Shown in pieces: positions 5,608-12,873 of a stretch of DNA of 14,935 nucleotides (position 1 is the stretch's first letter; each line of letters starts with the position of its first letter). The translations under genes were made by a program, and so were the position numbers. The stretch covers positions 1 to 14,935 of the forward strand of contig DWXT01000120.1 in assembly GCA_019119085.1 (NCBI GenBank). The letters run 5' to 3'. This stretch comes from Flavonifractor avistercoris. GTDB taxonomy: Bacteria > Bacillota > Clostridia > Oscillospirales > Oscillospiraceae. The notes under the pieces were generated by a model. It was not told where the DNA came from. It made no database searches and saw only the letters and a list, made by a program, of their open reading frames with translations.

Positions 5608-7251
5608 ATGCGAAACCGACTCCAATTCCGCGCGCTCTCCCTCCTCTGCACCCTGGCCCTGCTGACGGGCCTGCTCACCGTTCCCGCCTCCGCCGCCGAT
5701 ACCCCCGACGCCTGGGCCGCCGGGGAGGTGGAGCGGGCCATCTCCCTGGGCCTGGTGCCCGACGACCTCCAGAGCGGCTACACCGCCGACATCACCCGGG
5801 CGGAGTTCTGCCGCCTGGCGGTGATCTGCCTGGACGAGGCCGCCGCCGTCAACGGCTGGACATTCACCCCGGAGGCGGTCACCTTTGACGACACCAGCGA
5901 CCCCGACGTGCTCACCGCCGCCGGACTGGGCATCGTCAGCGGCAACGGGCAGGGCTCCTTCCTCCCCGACAAGGGCATCACCCGGCAGGAGGCCGCCGTC
6001 ATGCTCTACAACACCTTAAAGGTGATGGGCGCGCCCGTGGCCTCCAAGGGGGCCGCCTTCACCGACCAGTCCGCCATCGCCTCCTGGGCCGCCGAGCCGG
6101 TGGCCGCCATGGTGGGCTGGGGCGTGATGAACGGCACCGGCGGCGGGGCCTTCTCCCCCCAGGGCTCCTACTCCCGGCAGCAGGCCTACGTCACCATGTA
6201 CCGCCTGCTCAGCAGCGTGTACATGCAGATGGAGTCCTATTCCTACACCCTCCAGCCCGGCGAGAGCGTGGACACGGGGTGCTACTACTCCACCGGGGCG
6301 TCCACCGCCTCCTGGAGCTCCAGCAACCCCGCCGTAGTGGCCATCGCCGCCGACCCGGGCAACGGGGCGGTAACCCTGAAGGCTGTGGGCCCCGGCACCG
6401 CCTCGGTCACCTGCCGCAGCGGCGACTTCCAGATGACCGCCTCGGTCACCGTGGCCCAGGCCACCACCTCCTCCGGCGCCGACTTCACGGGCAAGAGCCG
6501 CATCCGCTACTCCAACGACGTGGCCTGGGAGCTGTGCCGCCAGATTGAGAACGACATCGGCATCCAGATCTACTACCTGCCCGAGTTCAACGACAATGTG
6601 CCCGGCGCCCAGGTGACCCACGCCACCTTTGACTATGTGACCCTGGACAGCGCCTACTTCCAGTCGGTGTATAACGAACTGGTGAAGATGAAGGAGGCCT
6701 TCGACCTCTATCCCGACGGCTTCCTCAAGCAGGTGATCGCCAAGAAGGGGAACCGCACCACCGAGATCGTCCTCTTCCCGGCGGACATGATCTTCTTTGA
6801 CGGCACCCCCGTCAGTGTCATGACCACCGGCTCCTTCTCCAACACCGGCGGCTTCTCCGGCCAGCACGTGTACGACGAGTCGGGCCTGCGCATCGACCGC
6901 ATCTACTACACCGGCACCGGCTCCCCCTACCACTACAGCCACGAGATGGGCCACATGGTGGTGTCCTCCGCCATGATCGCCAACGGATGGACTGCCTCCT
7001 GCAATCAGTGGGTGAGCTACAGCGCCTCCTCCGCCGACTTCGTCTCCTCCTACGCCATGGCCAGCCGGCCGGAGGACTTTGCCGAGACCTGGGCCTACCT
7101 GTGGCACTATCCGGACAAGGTGGCCGCCCAGCTCTCCTCCGGCCAGTCGGAGGGCCTGCGCAGCAAGATCCGCTTCCTCACCGACGTGCTCACCAGGCAG
7201 TACTCCGCCGCCACCCGGGCCAGCCTGCCCTGGAGCGGCCTGGCCGGCTAG
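5608..7251 (+). CDS. Exported SLH-domain protein with Ig-like domain and HExxH metallopeptidase-like domain
   Basis: The product has 547 residues. Residues 1-27 form a signal peptide ending VPASA. About 30-200 hold three SLH-like repeats (AISLGLVP, LGIVSGNGQGSFLPDKGITRQEA, GWGVMNGTGGGAFSPQGSYSRQQA), which anchor the protein to the wall. About 207-283 are a bacterial Ig-like (BIG2) domain with WSSSNPAVVAI and GTASVTC. The C-terminal part carries H445-E-M-G-H449 in HYSHEMGHMVVS and a downstream E489-D-F-A-E493. That combination suits a zinc gluzincin in which H445, H449 and a later Glu bind zinc and E446 is catalytic, as in anthrax lethal factor-like (M34/PPEP) enzymes. The substrate is unknown. 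The start at ATG 5608 is preferred over ATG 5599 because GGAAAGGG (5591-5598) would otherwise abut the start. A terminator follows. Confidence 0.85.
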   Translation: MRNRLQFRALSLLCTLALLTGLLTVPASAADTPDAWAAGEVERAISLGLVPDDLQSGYTADITRAEFCRLAVICLDEAAAVNGWTFTPEAVTFDDTSDPDVLTAAGLGIVSGNGQGSFLPDKGITRQEAAVMLYNTLKVMGAPVASKGAAFTDQSAIASWAAEPVAAMVGWGVMNGTGGGAFSPQGSYSRQQAYVTMYRLLSSVYMQMESYSYTLQPGESVDTGCYYSTGASTASWSSSNPAVVAIAADPGNGAVTLKAVGPGTASVTCRSGDFQMTASVTVAQATTSSGADFTGKSRIRYSNDVAWELCRQIENDIGIQIYYLPEFNDNVPGAQVTHATFDYVTLDSAYFQSVYNELVKMKEAFDLYPDGFLKQVIAKKGNRTTEIVLFPADMIFFDGTPVSVMTTGSFSNTGGFSGQHVYDESGLRIDRIYYTGTGSPYHYSHEMGHMVVSSAMIANGWTASCNQWVSYSASSADFVSSYAMASRPEDFAETWAYLWHYPDKVAAQLSSGQSEGLRSKIRFLTDVLTRQYSAATRASLPWSGLAG

Positions 7252-7288
7252 TGCCGGAGGGCCCGGAGCCGCTTTATTCAATTCCCCT

Positions 7289-7320
7289 AAATTCGCCCCC
7301 ATTCCGGGGGCGAATTTTTT
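7289..7320 (+). terminator. Intrinsic terminator after the SLH metallopeptidase
   Basis: A perfect 12-bp stem AAATTCGCCCCC / GGGGGCGAATTT (7289-7300 with 7306-7317) closes an ATTCC loop and runs into TTTTTT (7315-7320). It insulates the pst promoter that follows. Confidence 0.92.
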
Positions 7321-7321
7321 G

Positions 7322-7409
7322 TGTAAAGACGGGAAAGCTATGGGGCAGAAGGACTTTACATGATCTTTACAATTTGATGGGGGACAACTTTACAATCGGC
7401 CGATATACT
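7322..7409 (+). promoter_or_regulatory. Pho-box array and promoter of the pst-pho operon
   Basis: CTTTACA occurs at 7354-7360, 7365-7371 and 7388-7394, and once inverted (TGTAAAG) at 7322-7328. The first two direct copies are exactly 11 bp apart, the period at which PhoB/PhoP-type regulators bind their half-sites; the motif resembles the Bacillus PhoP consensus TT(A/T/C)ACA. The last copy ends 9 bp before TATACT (7404-7409), a good -10, and no TTGACA -35 is present, as expected for an activator-dependent promoter. The downstream phoB gene is the obvious source of the activator. Confidence 0.75.
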
Positions 7410-7462
7410 GAATAGCGTTCCAAGGAGAAACAAAACCATTACATGATTGGAGATTGAACGAC

Positions 7463-8362
7463 ATGAAGAAGAGAACTCTTGCTCTGATGCTGTCCGCCGC
7501 TCTGTGCGTGGGCATGCTGGCCGGCTGCGGCGGCGGCACCACCACTACTACCGAGTCCCCCGCCGCCAACACCGAGTCCCAGGCCCCCGCTTCCGAGGCT
7601 CCCGAGAGCGAGTCCCCCGCCGCTGAGCAGCTCACCGGCACCGTCAACACCAACGGCTCCACCTCCATGGAGAGCGTCATGGGCTACCTGACCGAGGGCT
7701 TTGCCGAGGTGCAGCCCGGCATCACCGTCAACTACACCGGTTCCGGCTCCGGCGCCGGCGTCACCGGCGCCCAGGACGGCACCTGCGACATCGGCCTGGC
7801 CTCCCGCGACCTCCACGACGACGAGACCGGCGTGACCCAGATCACCGTGGCCAAGGACGGCATCGCCATCATTGTCAACCCCAACAACCCCGTGGCCGAC
7901 CTGAGCATCGAGCAGATCGCCCAGATCTTCACCGGCGAGATCACCAACTGGTCTGAGCTGAGCGGCGAGGACGGCCAGATCGTGCCCATCGGCCGTGAGG
8001 CCGGCTCCGGCACCCGGGACGGCTTTGAGTCCATCACCGGCACCGAGGATACCTGCGTGTACCAGAACGAGCTGACCTCCACCGGCGAGGTGATCGCCAA
8101 CGTGGCCTCCAACCCCAACGCCATCGGCTACGCCTCCCTGTCCGCCGTGGACGAGACCGTGAAGGCCCTCACCGTGGGCGGCGTGGCTCCCACCGAGGAG
8201 ACCGTCCTGGACGGCACCTACGCCATCCAGCGCAACTTCAACTTCATCATCAGCGAGAGCACCGAGCTGTCCCCCGCCGCCCAGGCGTTCGTGGACTGGG
8301 CCACCTCCACCGATGCCGCCGACCTGATCGCCTCCGCCGGCGCCGTGCCTGTGGCCGAGTAA
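7463..8362 (+). CDS. pstS: Phosphate ABC transporter substrate-binding lipoprotein
   Basis: PstS captures inorganic phosphate outside the membrane and delivers it to PstCA. The 299-residue protein begins with a lipoprotein signal, MKKRTLALMLSAALCVGMLAGC, with lipobox LAG-C22, followed by a Thr/Ser/Pro/Glu-rich linker. Phosphate-site signatures are visible: NGSTSM (G65-S68), GSGSGAGV, a SRD segment, and REAGSGTRDGFE (R178-E189 region). The ATG at 7463 is chosen because GGAG (7449-7452) lies 10 nt upstream and the signal peptide starts cleanly there; a TTG at 7454 is in frame but less likely. It is first in the seven-gene pst-pho locus and is separated from pstC by 188 bp with hairpins, consistent with higher expression of the binding protein. 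Confidence 0.95.
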   Translation: MKKRTLALMLSAALCVGMLAGCGGGTTTTTESPAANTESQAPASEAPESESPAAEQLTGTVNTNGSTSMESVMGYLTEGFAEVQPGITVNYTGSGSGAGVTGAQDGTCDIGLASRDLHDDETGVTQITVAKDGIAIIVNPNNPVADLSIEQIAQIFTGEITNWSELSGEDGQIVPIGREAGSGTRDGFESITGTEDTCVYQNELTSTGEVIANVASNPNAIGYASLSAVDETVKALTVGGVAPTEETVLDGTYAIQRNFNFIISESTELSPAAQAFVDWATSTDAADLIASAGAVPVAE

Positions 8363-8399
8363 GCCCCGCCAATTACACCCTGCTCTTTATGCCGGATCT

Positions 8400-8427
8400 G
8401 CCCCCTCGGGCTTCGCTTCGAGGGGGC
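8400..8427 (+). other. Hairpin downstream of pstS (possible attenuator or 3'-end stabiliser)
   Basis: GCCCCCTCG (8400-8408) pairs perfectly with CGAGGGGGC (8419-8427) around a 10-nt loop that contains GCTTCGC. No T-tract follows, so a simple terminator is unlikely. A stable stem after the first gene of a pst operon could partly stop transcription or protect the pstS message. Confidence 0.6.
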
Positions 8428-8479
8428 CTTCGGCGTGATCAGCCCCAAATCCCCGCATCTGACAAAGCCAACGGGCTGT

Positions 8480-8504
8480 GAAAGCCCCGGCTTTCAGGGC
8501 TTTC
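8480..8504 (+). other. Second hairpin in the pstS-pstC gap
   Basis: GAAAGCCC (8480-8487) pairs with GGGCTTTC (8497-8504) around a 9-nt loop. The loop includes a second GGCTTTC-like arm, so alternative pairings exist. It is followed by GCCTTTGTTC, a T-rich but broken tail. It lies about 50 bp before pstC. Confidence 0.5.
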
Positions 8505-8550
8505 GCCTTTGTTCTGTACGCGTTATTCTACGAAAGGCCGGTAATCTGCC

Positions 8551-9417
8551 ATGAAACAAAAGCTCCGACCGATGGAGACCATCATGAACGTGGTGTTTTT
8601 CGCCTGCGGCTTCATCGCCATCGTGTTCGTGCTCTTCATCAGCGTCTATCTGATCATCTCCGGCATCCCCGCCATCCGGGAGATCGGTCTGATCGACTTC
8701 CTCTTCGGCACCGAGTGGGCCTCCACCGCCGCAGAGCCCAAGTTCGGCATTCTGCCCTTCATCCTCACCTCCATCTACGGCACCGCCGGCGCCATTGTGC
8801 TGGGCGTGCCCGTGGGCTTCATGACCGCCGTGTTCCTGGCCAAGGTGGCGCCCCCCAGGCTGGCCGCCGTGGTGCGCCCGGCGGTGGATCTGCTGGCCGG
8901 CATCCCGTCGGTGGTGTACGGCCTCATCGGCATGATGGTGCTGGTGCCCGCGGTGCGGGTGGCCTTCAACCTGCCCGACGGCGCCAGCCTGTTCTGCGCC
9001 ATCATCGTGCTGGCCGTCATGATCCTCCCCTCCATCATCTCCGTGTCCGAGACCGCCCTCAAGGCGGTGCCCAAGGAGTATGAGGAGGCCTCCCTGGCCC
9101 TGGGCGCCACCCACATCGAGACCGTGTTCCGGGTGTCCGTCCCCGCGGCTTCCAGCGGCATCGCCGCCTCCATCGTGCTGGGCATCGGCCGGGCCATCGG
9201 CGAGGCCATGGCCATCATCATGGTGGCCGGCAACGTGGCCAACATGCCCGGGCTGTTCAAGTCCGTCCGCTTCCTCACCACCGCCGTGGCCAGCGAGATG
9301 TCCTACGCCTCTGGCCTCCAGCGGCAGGCCCTGTTCTCCATCGCTCTGGTTCTCTTTCTCTTCATTATGCTTATCAATGTGGTTCTCAACACGCTTCTCA
9401 AACGGAAGAAGGGGTGA
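8551..9417 (+). CDS. pstC: Phosphate ABC transporter permease PstC
   Basis: One of two channel subunits that pass phosphate through the membrane. The product has 288 residues with about six hydrophobic helices. The first is preceded by the short cytoplasmic MKQKLRPMETIMN and runs VVFFACGFIAIVFVLFISVYLII. The EAA loop that docks on PstB is seen at E179-A180 in EEASLALGATHIETVFRVSVPAA. The segments AGIPSVVYGLIGM and GRAIGEAMAIIMVAGN are characteristic of the family. The ATG at 8551 has only a weak, distant GAAAGG (8532-8537), so translation may be modest or the start may be one of the later ATGs (8572 or 8584). pstA follows 9 bp downstream. Confidence 0.94.
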   Translation: MKQKLRPMETIMNVVFFACGFIAIVFVLFISVYLIISGIPAIREIGLIDFLFGTEWASTAAEPKFGILPFILTSIYGTAGAIVLGVPVGFMTAVFLAKVAPPRLAAVVRPAVDLLAGIPSVVYGLIGMMVLVPAVRVAFNLPDGASLFCAIIVLAVMILPSIISVSETALKAVPKEYEEASLALGATHIETVFRVSVPAASSGIAASIVLGIGRAIGEAMAIIMVAGNVANMPGLFKSVRFLTTAVASEMSYASGLQRQALFSIALVLFLFIMLINVVLNTLLKRKKG

Positions 9418-9426
9418 TATACTGAT

Positions 9427-10308
9427 ATGGAAGACAAAAAGATTACCATGCAGCCCCTCTCCGGCAGGCGGAAGGCCTATGACCGGGTGCTCCGCTTCCT
9501 GCTGTATTTCTGCGCGGCCCTGACCTGCGCCCTGCTGATCTTCATCATCGGGTATATCTTCATCCAGGGCCTGCCCCACATCAGCTGGTCTTTCCTCTCC
9601 ACGGAGCCCAGCTTCATCCAGGACACCATCGGCATCCTGCCCAACATCCTCAACACCGTCTACCTGGTGGTCATCACCCTGATCATCATCCTCCCCCTGG
9701 GCGTGGGGGCGGCGGTGTACCTGACCGAGTACGCCCGCAACCGGAAGCTGGTGGCCGCCATCGAGTTCGCCACCGAGACCCTCACCGGCATCCCCTCCAT
9801 CATCTTCGGCCTGGTGGGCATGCTGTTCTTCTGCCAGCTGCTGGGCCTCCAGGCCTCCCTGCTGGCCGGCGCCCTCACCCTGGTGATCGTCACCATCCCC
9901 ACCATCATCCGCACCACCCAGGAGTCCCTGAAAACCGTCCCCCAGTCCTACCGGGAGGCCGCCCTGGGCCTGGGCGCGGGCAAGTGGCACATGATCCGCA
10001 CCGTGGTGCTGCCCTCCTCCATCGACGGCATCGTCACCGGCTGCATCCTGGCCATCGGCCGCATTGTGGGCGAGTCCGCCGCCCTGCTCTTCACCGCCGG
10101 CATGGGCATGAGCCTGAACAACTTCTTCGCCTCCTTCGACAACTTTATCCACTCCTCCGGCGCCTCCCTCACCGTGGCCCTGTATGTGTACGCCCGGGAG
10201 CGGGCCGAGTTTGACGTGGCCTTCGCCATCGCCGCCATCCTGATGCTGCTCACCCTGGTCATCAACCTGGCCGCCAAGCTGGTGGGCGCGAAACTAAAGA
10301 AAAAGTAA
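9427..10308 (+). CDS. pstA: Phosphate ABC transporter permease PstA
   Basis: Second channel subunit, forming a heterodimer with PstC. The product is 293 residues: a cytoplasmic N-terminus of about 27 residues, then helices starting FLLYFCAALTCALLIFIIGY. The EAA loop is at E177-A178 in REAALGLGAGKWHMIRTVVLP. Family segments TGIPSIIFGLVGMLFF and GRIVGESAALLFTAGMG are intact. The 9-bp gap to pstC and an AAGGGGTGA ribosome-binding site (9409-9417) overlapping the pstC stop indicate coupling. It is followed by pstB after 13 bp. Confidence 0.95.
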   Translation: MEDKKITMQPLSGRRKAYDRVLRFLLYFCAALTCALLIFIIGYIFIQGLPHISWSFLSTEPSFIQDTIGILPNILNTVYLVVITLIIILPLGVGAAVYLTEYARNRKLVAAIEFATETLTGIPSIIFGLVGMLFFCQLLGLQASLLAGALTLVIVTIPTIIRTTQESLKTVPQSYREAALGLGAGKWHMIRTVVLPSSIDGIVTGCILAIGRIVGESAALLFTAGMGMSLNNFFASFDNFIHSSGASLTVALYVYARERAEFDVAFAIAAILMLLTLVINLAAKLVGAKLKKK

Positions 10309-10321
10309 GGAGCCCTGATTT

Positions 10322-11083
10322 ATGGACGAGAATATTATCCTGTCAACCAAGGGGCTGGACCTCTGGTACGGCACGACGCAGGCCCTCAAGGACGTGAGCA
10401 TGGACATCCCCGAGAAGCAGGTGACGGCCCTCATCGGTCCCTCCGGCTGCGGCAAGTCCACCTTCCTCAAGACCCTGGATCGCATGAACGACCTGGTGCC
10501 CGGCATCAAGATCACCGGCTCCATCCAGTACCGGGGCATCGAGATCTACGACCCCAGCGTGGACGTGACGTGGCTGCGCAAGCAGATCGGCATGGTGTTC
10601 CAGAAGCCCAATCCCTTCCCCATGTCCATCTATGACAACGTGGCCTACGGCCCCCGCACCCACGGCATCAAGAGCAAGAGCAAGCTGGACGACATTGTGG
10701 AGAAGTCCCTCCAGGGCGCGGCCATCTGGGACGAGGTGAAGGATCGCCTGAAAAAGTCCGCCCTGGGCCTGTCCGGCGGCCAGCAGCAGCGCCTGTGCAT
10801 CGCCCGGGCCCTGGCGGTGGAGCCCGACATCCTGCTGATGGACGAGGCCACCTCCGCCCTGGATCCCATCTCCACCTCCAAGATTGAGGATCTGATCGCC
10901 GATCTGAAAAACCAGTACACCATCGTCATCGTCACCCACAACATGCAGCAGGCCACCCGTGTCTCCGACAAGTGCGCCTTCTTCCTGCTGGGCCAGCTCA
11001 TCGAGTTCGGCGACACCACCCAGCTCTTCTCCGTGCCCAAGGACAAGCGCACCGAGGACTATATCACCGGCCGGTTCGGATAA
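10322..11083 (+). CDS. pstB: Phosphate ABC transporter ATP-binding protein
   Basis: ATPase that drives phosphate import through PstCA. The 253 residues match the family's usual 250-260. The Walker A is G39-PSGCGKS-T47, a Q-loop is in VFQKPNPFPMS, the signature is L150-SGGQQQR, Walker B is I170-LLMDE-A, and the switch His is H206 in VTHNMQQA. The substrate-family mark NDLVPG... after the Walker A helix (TLDRMNDLVPGIKITG) is typical of PstB. AAGGAG (10307-10312) is 9 nt before the ATG. A symmetrical terminator-like hairpin begins 3 bp after the stop. Confidence 0.97.
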   Translation: MDENIILSTKGLDLWYGTTQALKDVSMDIPEKQVTALIGPSGCGKSTFLKTLDRMNDLVPGIKITGSIQYRGIEIYDPSVDVTWLRKQIGMVFQKPNPFPMSIYDNVAYGPRTHGIKSKSKLDDIVEKSLQGAAIWDEVKDRLKKSALGLSGGQQQRLCIARALAVEPDILLMDEATSALDPISTSKIEDLIADLKNQYTIVIVTHNMQQATRVSDKCAFFLLGQLIEFGDTTQLFSVPKDKRTEDYITGRFG

Positions 11084-11086
11084 GTC

Positions 11087-11111
11087 AAAAAATCGGCGTA
11101 GCCGATTTTTT
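11087..11111. terminator. Symmetrical terminator-like hairpin between pstB and phoU
   Basis: AAAAAATCGGC (11087-11097) pairs perfectly with GCCGATTTTTT (11101-11111) around a GTA loop. The T-run lies within the stem, so it can act on either strand. It starts right after the pstB stop, so it should reduce readthrough into phoU-phoB-phoR. The core GGCGTAGCC recurs as its complement at 14799-14807. Confidence 0.75.
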
Positions 11112-11121
11112 GAGAAAGATA

Positions 11122-11264
11122 CAGCCTGCCGCGCGCAGAATTTGTCCGCCTGCTGCGGACAAATTCCACACTTGCAGGCTGAGAGGTGGTTTCCCCGACG
11201 CACATGTCGCCGGGAAAACCGGTTTGTATTTGATTCGCGCCCATAGGCGCGAACTCTGCGAGGC
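11122..11264. repeat. Cluster of palindromes filling the pstB-phoU gap
   Basis: Three structures follow each other. CAGCCTGC (11122-11129) pairs with GCAGGCTG (11174-11181) and encloses a perfect 12-bp stem GAATTTGTCCGC / GCGGACAAATTC (11138-11149 with 11155-11166). GGTTTCCCCGACG (11188-11200) pairs imperfectly with 11208-11220. TTCGCGCC / GGCGCGAA (11234-11241 with 11246-11253) is followed at once by ACTCTGCGAGGC (11253-11264), which recurs at 12792-12803. No coding frame fits this stretch. It looks like a mosaic of short intergenic repeats. Confidence 0.7.
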
Positions 11265-11294
11265 TTTTCAACCAGCTATTATCAGGAGGTCGCA

Positions 11295-11939
11295 ATGAGA
11301 AAAACCTTTGACGCCGAGCTCCAGGAGCTCAACTATGAGATGATCGACATGGCCGCCGCGGCCGAGGACTGCATCGACGTGGTCATTGAGTCCCTGACCA
11401 CCGGCGACGAGGCGGCCGCCAAGTCCGCCGTGGAGATGACCAAGACCATGGATCAGATGGAGCGGGACATCGAGAACCGCTGCCTGCGCCTGCTGCTGCA
11501 GCAGCAGCCCGTGGCCCGGGATCTGCGCACCATCTCCGCCGCCCTCAAGATGGTCACCGACCTGCAGCGTATCGGCGACCAGTGCGCCAACATCGCCGAG
11601 ATCGCCCTGCTGCTCAAGGGCCAGAAGCAGACCCAGACCCTGGCCGACATCCGCTCCATGAGCCAGAAGGCCGGCGTGATGGTCAAGCGGGCCATCTTCG
11701 CCTATGTCAACCGGGACACCGAGGCCGCCCAGGCCGTCATCGCCCTGGACGACGAGGTGGACGAGTACTTCCGCACCATCAAGAGCGAGCTGGTGGAGCT
11801 CATTGTGGACAACCGGGAGGAGGCCGACCAGGCCATCGACCTGATCATCATCGCCAAGTACCTGGAGCGTACCGCCGACCACGCGGTGAACATCGCCCAG
11901 TGGGCCATCTTCTGCGTCACCGGCGAAATTCTCGGGTAA
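11295..11939 (+). CDS. phoU: Phosphate transport system regulator PhoU
   Basis: PhoU links the state of the Pst transporter to PhoR, keeping the Pho regulon off when phosphate is plentiful. The 214-residue all-helical protein shows the family's two pseudo-repeats. Each has the metal-binding E/DxxxD-type helix: LQRIGDQCANIAEIA in the first half and LERTADHAVNIAQWAIF in the second. The ATG at 11295 is preceded by a near-perfect AGGAGGT (11284-11290). The gene is separated from pstB by 211 bp of hairpins but from phoB by only 12 bp, so it may be expressed more with the regulators than with the transporter. Confidence 0.95.
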   Translation: MRKTFDAELQELNYEMIDMAAAAEDCIDVVIESLTTGDEAAAKSAVEMTKTMDQMERDIENRCLRLLLQQQPVARDLRTISAALKMVTDLQRIGDQCANIAEIALLLKGQKQTQTLADIRSMSQKAGVMVKRAIFAYVNRDTEAAQAVIALDDEVDEYFRTIKSELVELIVDNREEADQAIDLIIIAKYLERTADHAVNIAQWAIFCVTGEILG

Positions 11940-11951
11940 GGAGGGACTGCC

Positions 11952-12620
11952 ATGGCCAGGGCCATCGCGGTCGTGGAGGACGACGAGAGCATCCGGGAGA
12001 TGCTCCGCTACTATTTTCAATCGGTGGGTTATGCCGTCCGGGCCTATGAGTCCGGCGAGGCCCTCTTCGCCGGGGAGGAGGGGCAGAGCCTGCCCGCCCT
12101 GTACATCCTGGACATCATGCTCCCCGGCATGGACGGGCTGGAGATCCTCCGCCGCCTGCGGGAGGGGAGGGACACCGCCGACGTGCCGGTAATCATGCTC
12201 ACCGCCCGCACCGCCGAGATGGATCGGGTGGCCGGGCTGGAGAACGGGGCGGACGACTACGTGGTCAAGCCCTTCGGCATCATGGAGCTCCAGGCCCGGG
12301 TGAAGGCGGTGCTCCGCCGCACCGAGCGCAGGAGCGACCGGCTGCTCACCTGGGGGGATCTGGAGATCGACCCCGCCGCCCGGGAGGTGCGAAAGGCCGG
12401 CCGGGTGGTGGAGCTGACCTACAAGGAGTTTGAGCTGCTCAAGCTGCTGTGTACCCGCCGGGGGGTGGCCCTCACCCGGGACGAGATCCTCCAGGCCGTC
12501 TGGGACTACGACTACACCGGCGAGACCCGCACCGTGGACATGCACGTCAAGGCCCTGCGCCAGAAGCTGGGGGAGGACGTGATCACCACGGTTCGGGGCG
12601 TGGGATACAAGATGACGTAA
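11952..12620 (+). CDS. phoB: OmpR/PhoB-family response regulator of the phosphate regulon
   Basis: A 222-residue transcription factor. The receiver domain (1-118) has the acidic pair D10/D11, the phosphorylated D54 in YILDIMLPGMDG, switch T84 in IMLTART, and K106 in VVKPFG. The C-terminal winged helix (about 128-222) has YKEFELLKLLCTRRGVALTRDEIL and the recognition region TRTVDMHVKALRQKLG, ending TVRGVGYKM. The position between phoU and phoR makes PhoB/PhoP the best name; sequence alone does not separate it from other OmpR-type regulators. GGAGG lies about 8 nt before the ATG. The expected target is the CTTTACA array before pstS. Confidence 0.9.
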   Translation: MARAIAVVEDDESIREMLRYYFQSVGYAVRAYESGEALFAGEEGQSLPALYILDIMLPGMDGLEILRRLREGRDTADVPVIMLTARTAEMDRVAGLENGADDYVVKPFGIMELQARVKAVLRRTERRSDRLLTWGDLEIDPAAREVRKAGRVVELTYKEFELLKLLCTRRGVALTRDEILQAVWDYDYTGETRTVDMHVKALRQKLGEDVITTVRGVGYKMT

Positions 12621-12622
12621 AG

Positions 12623-12647
12623 TCCAGGGGGCCCCAGGCCCCCTGGA
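12623..12647 (+). terminator. Strong hairpin directly after phoB
   Basis: TCCAGGGGGCC (12623-12633) pairs perfectly with GGCCCCCTGGA (12637-12647) around CCA. It begins 3 bp after the stop codon. There is no U-tract (TACGAG follows), so termination is uncertain; it may instead define or protect the 3' end of the phoU-phoB message. Confidence 0.55.
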
Positions 12648-12649
12648 TA

Positions 12650-12873
12650 CGAGCCTGCGTGCCGGCGAAACGCCGGCGACTTGGCTCGATACCCCTGGTT
12701 TCGCGCCCCGCGGCGCGGGTCGGGGTGTTTTTGGGGAAAATGAATTCCCCCAAAAACATTTATGATTTTCTCTTGCCGGCGGGGCCGGCAGACTCTGCGA
12801 GGCGATGGAACCTTCCCCCGCCGGGGGGAAGGTGGCACGGCGAAGCCGTGACGGATGAGGGGGACTTCCCCCT
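12650..12873. repeat. Array of palindromic repeats filling the phoB-phoR gap
   Basis: In order: CGAGCC/GGCTCG (12650-12655 with 12683-12688) enclosing GCCGGCG-AAA-CGCCGGC (12661-12677); TTTTTGGGG/CCCCAAAAA-type stem with one bulge (12728-12736 with 12747-12756); TGCCGGC-GGG-GCCGGCA followed by ACTCTGCGAGGC (12792-12803); CCTTCCCCC/GGGGGAAGG (12811-12819 with 12824-12832); CACGGC-GAA-GCCGTG (12836-12850); and AGGGGGA/TCCCCCT (12858-12864 with 12867-12873). No gene with a plausible ribosome-binding site lies here. The last stem ends 13 bp before the phoR Shine-Dalgarno. Confidence 0.75.

Noticed and set aside
7443..7457. Tiny leader open frame (Met-Ile-Gly-Asp-stop) between AAGGAG at 7422-7427 and the pstS start
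   Set aside because: The spacing of 15 nt is long and four codons carry no testable signal; it is more likely chance in the pstS leader.
8494..10152. Minus-strand open frame of 552 codons over pstC-pstA
   Set aside because: His/Asp/Gly-rich shadow of hydrophobic membrane-protein codons; the plus-strand permeases are certain.
11084..11294. CRISPR array or tRNA in the repeat-rich gaps
   Set aside because: The palindromes differ in sequence and are not regularly spaced direct repeats, and no cloverleaf with a CCA-type acceptor can be drawn.
11268..12545. Minus-strand open frame of 425 codons over phoU-phoB
   Set aside because: Antisense shadow with no domain; phoU and phoB on the plus strand have intact motifs and strong ribosome-binding sites.
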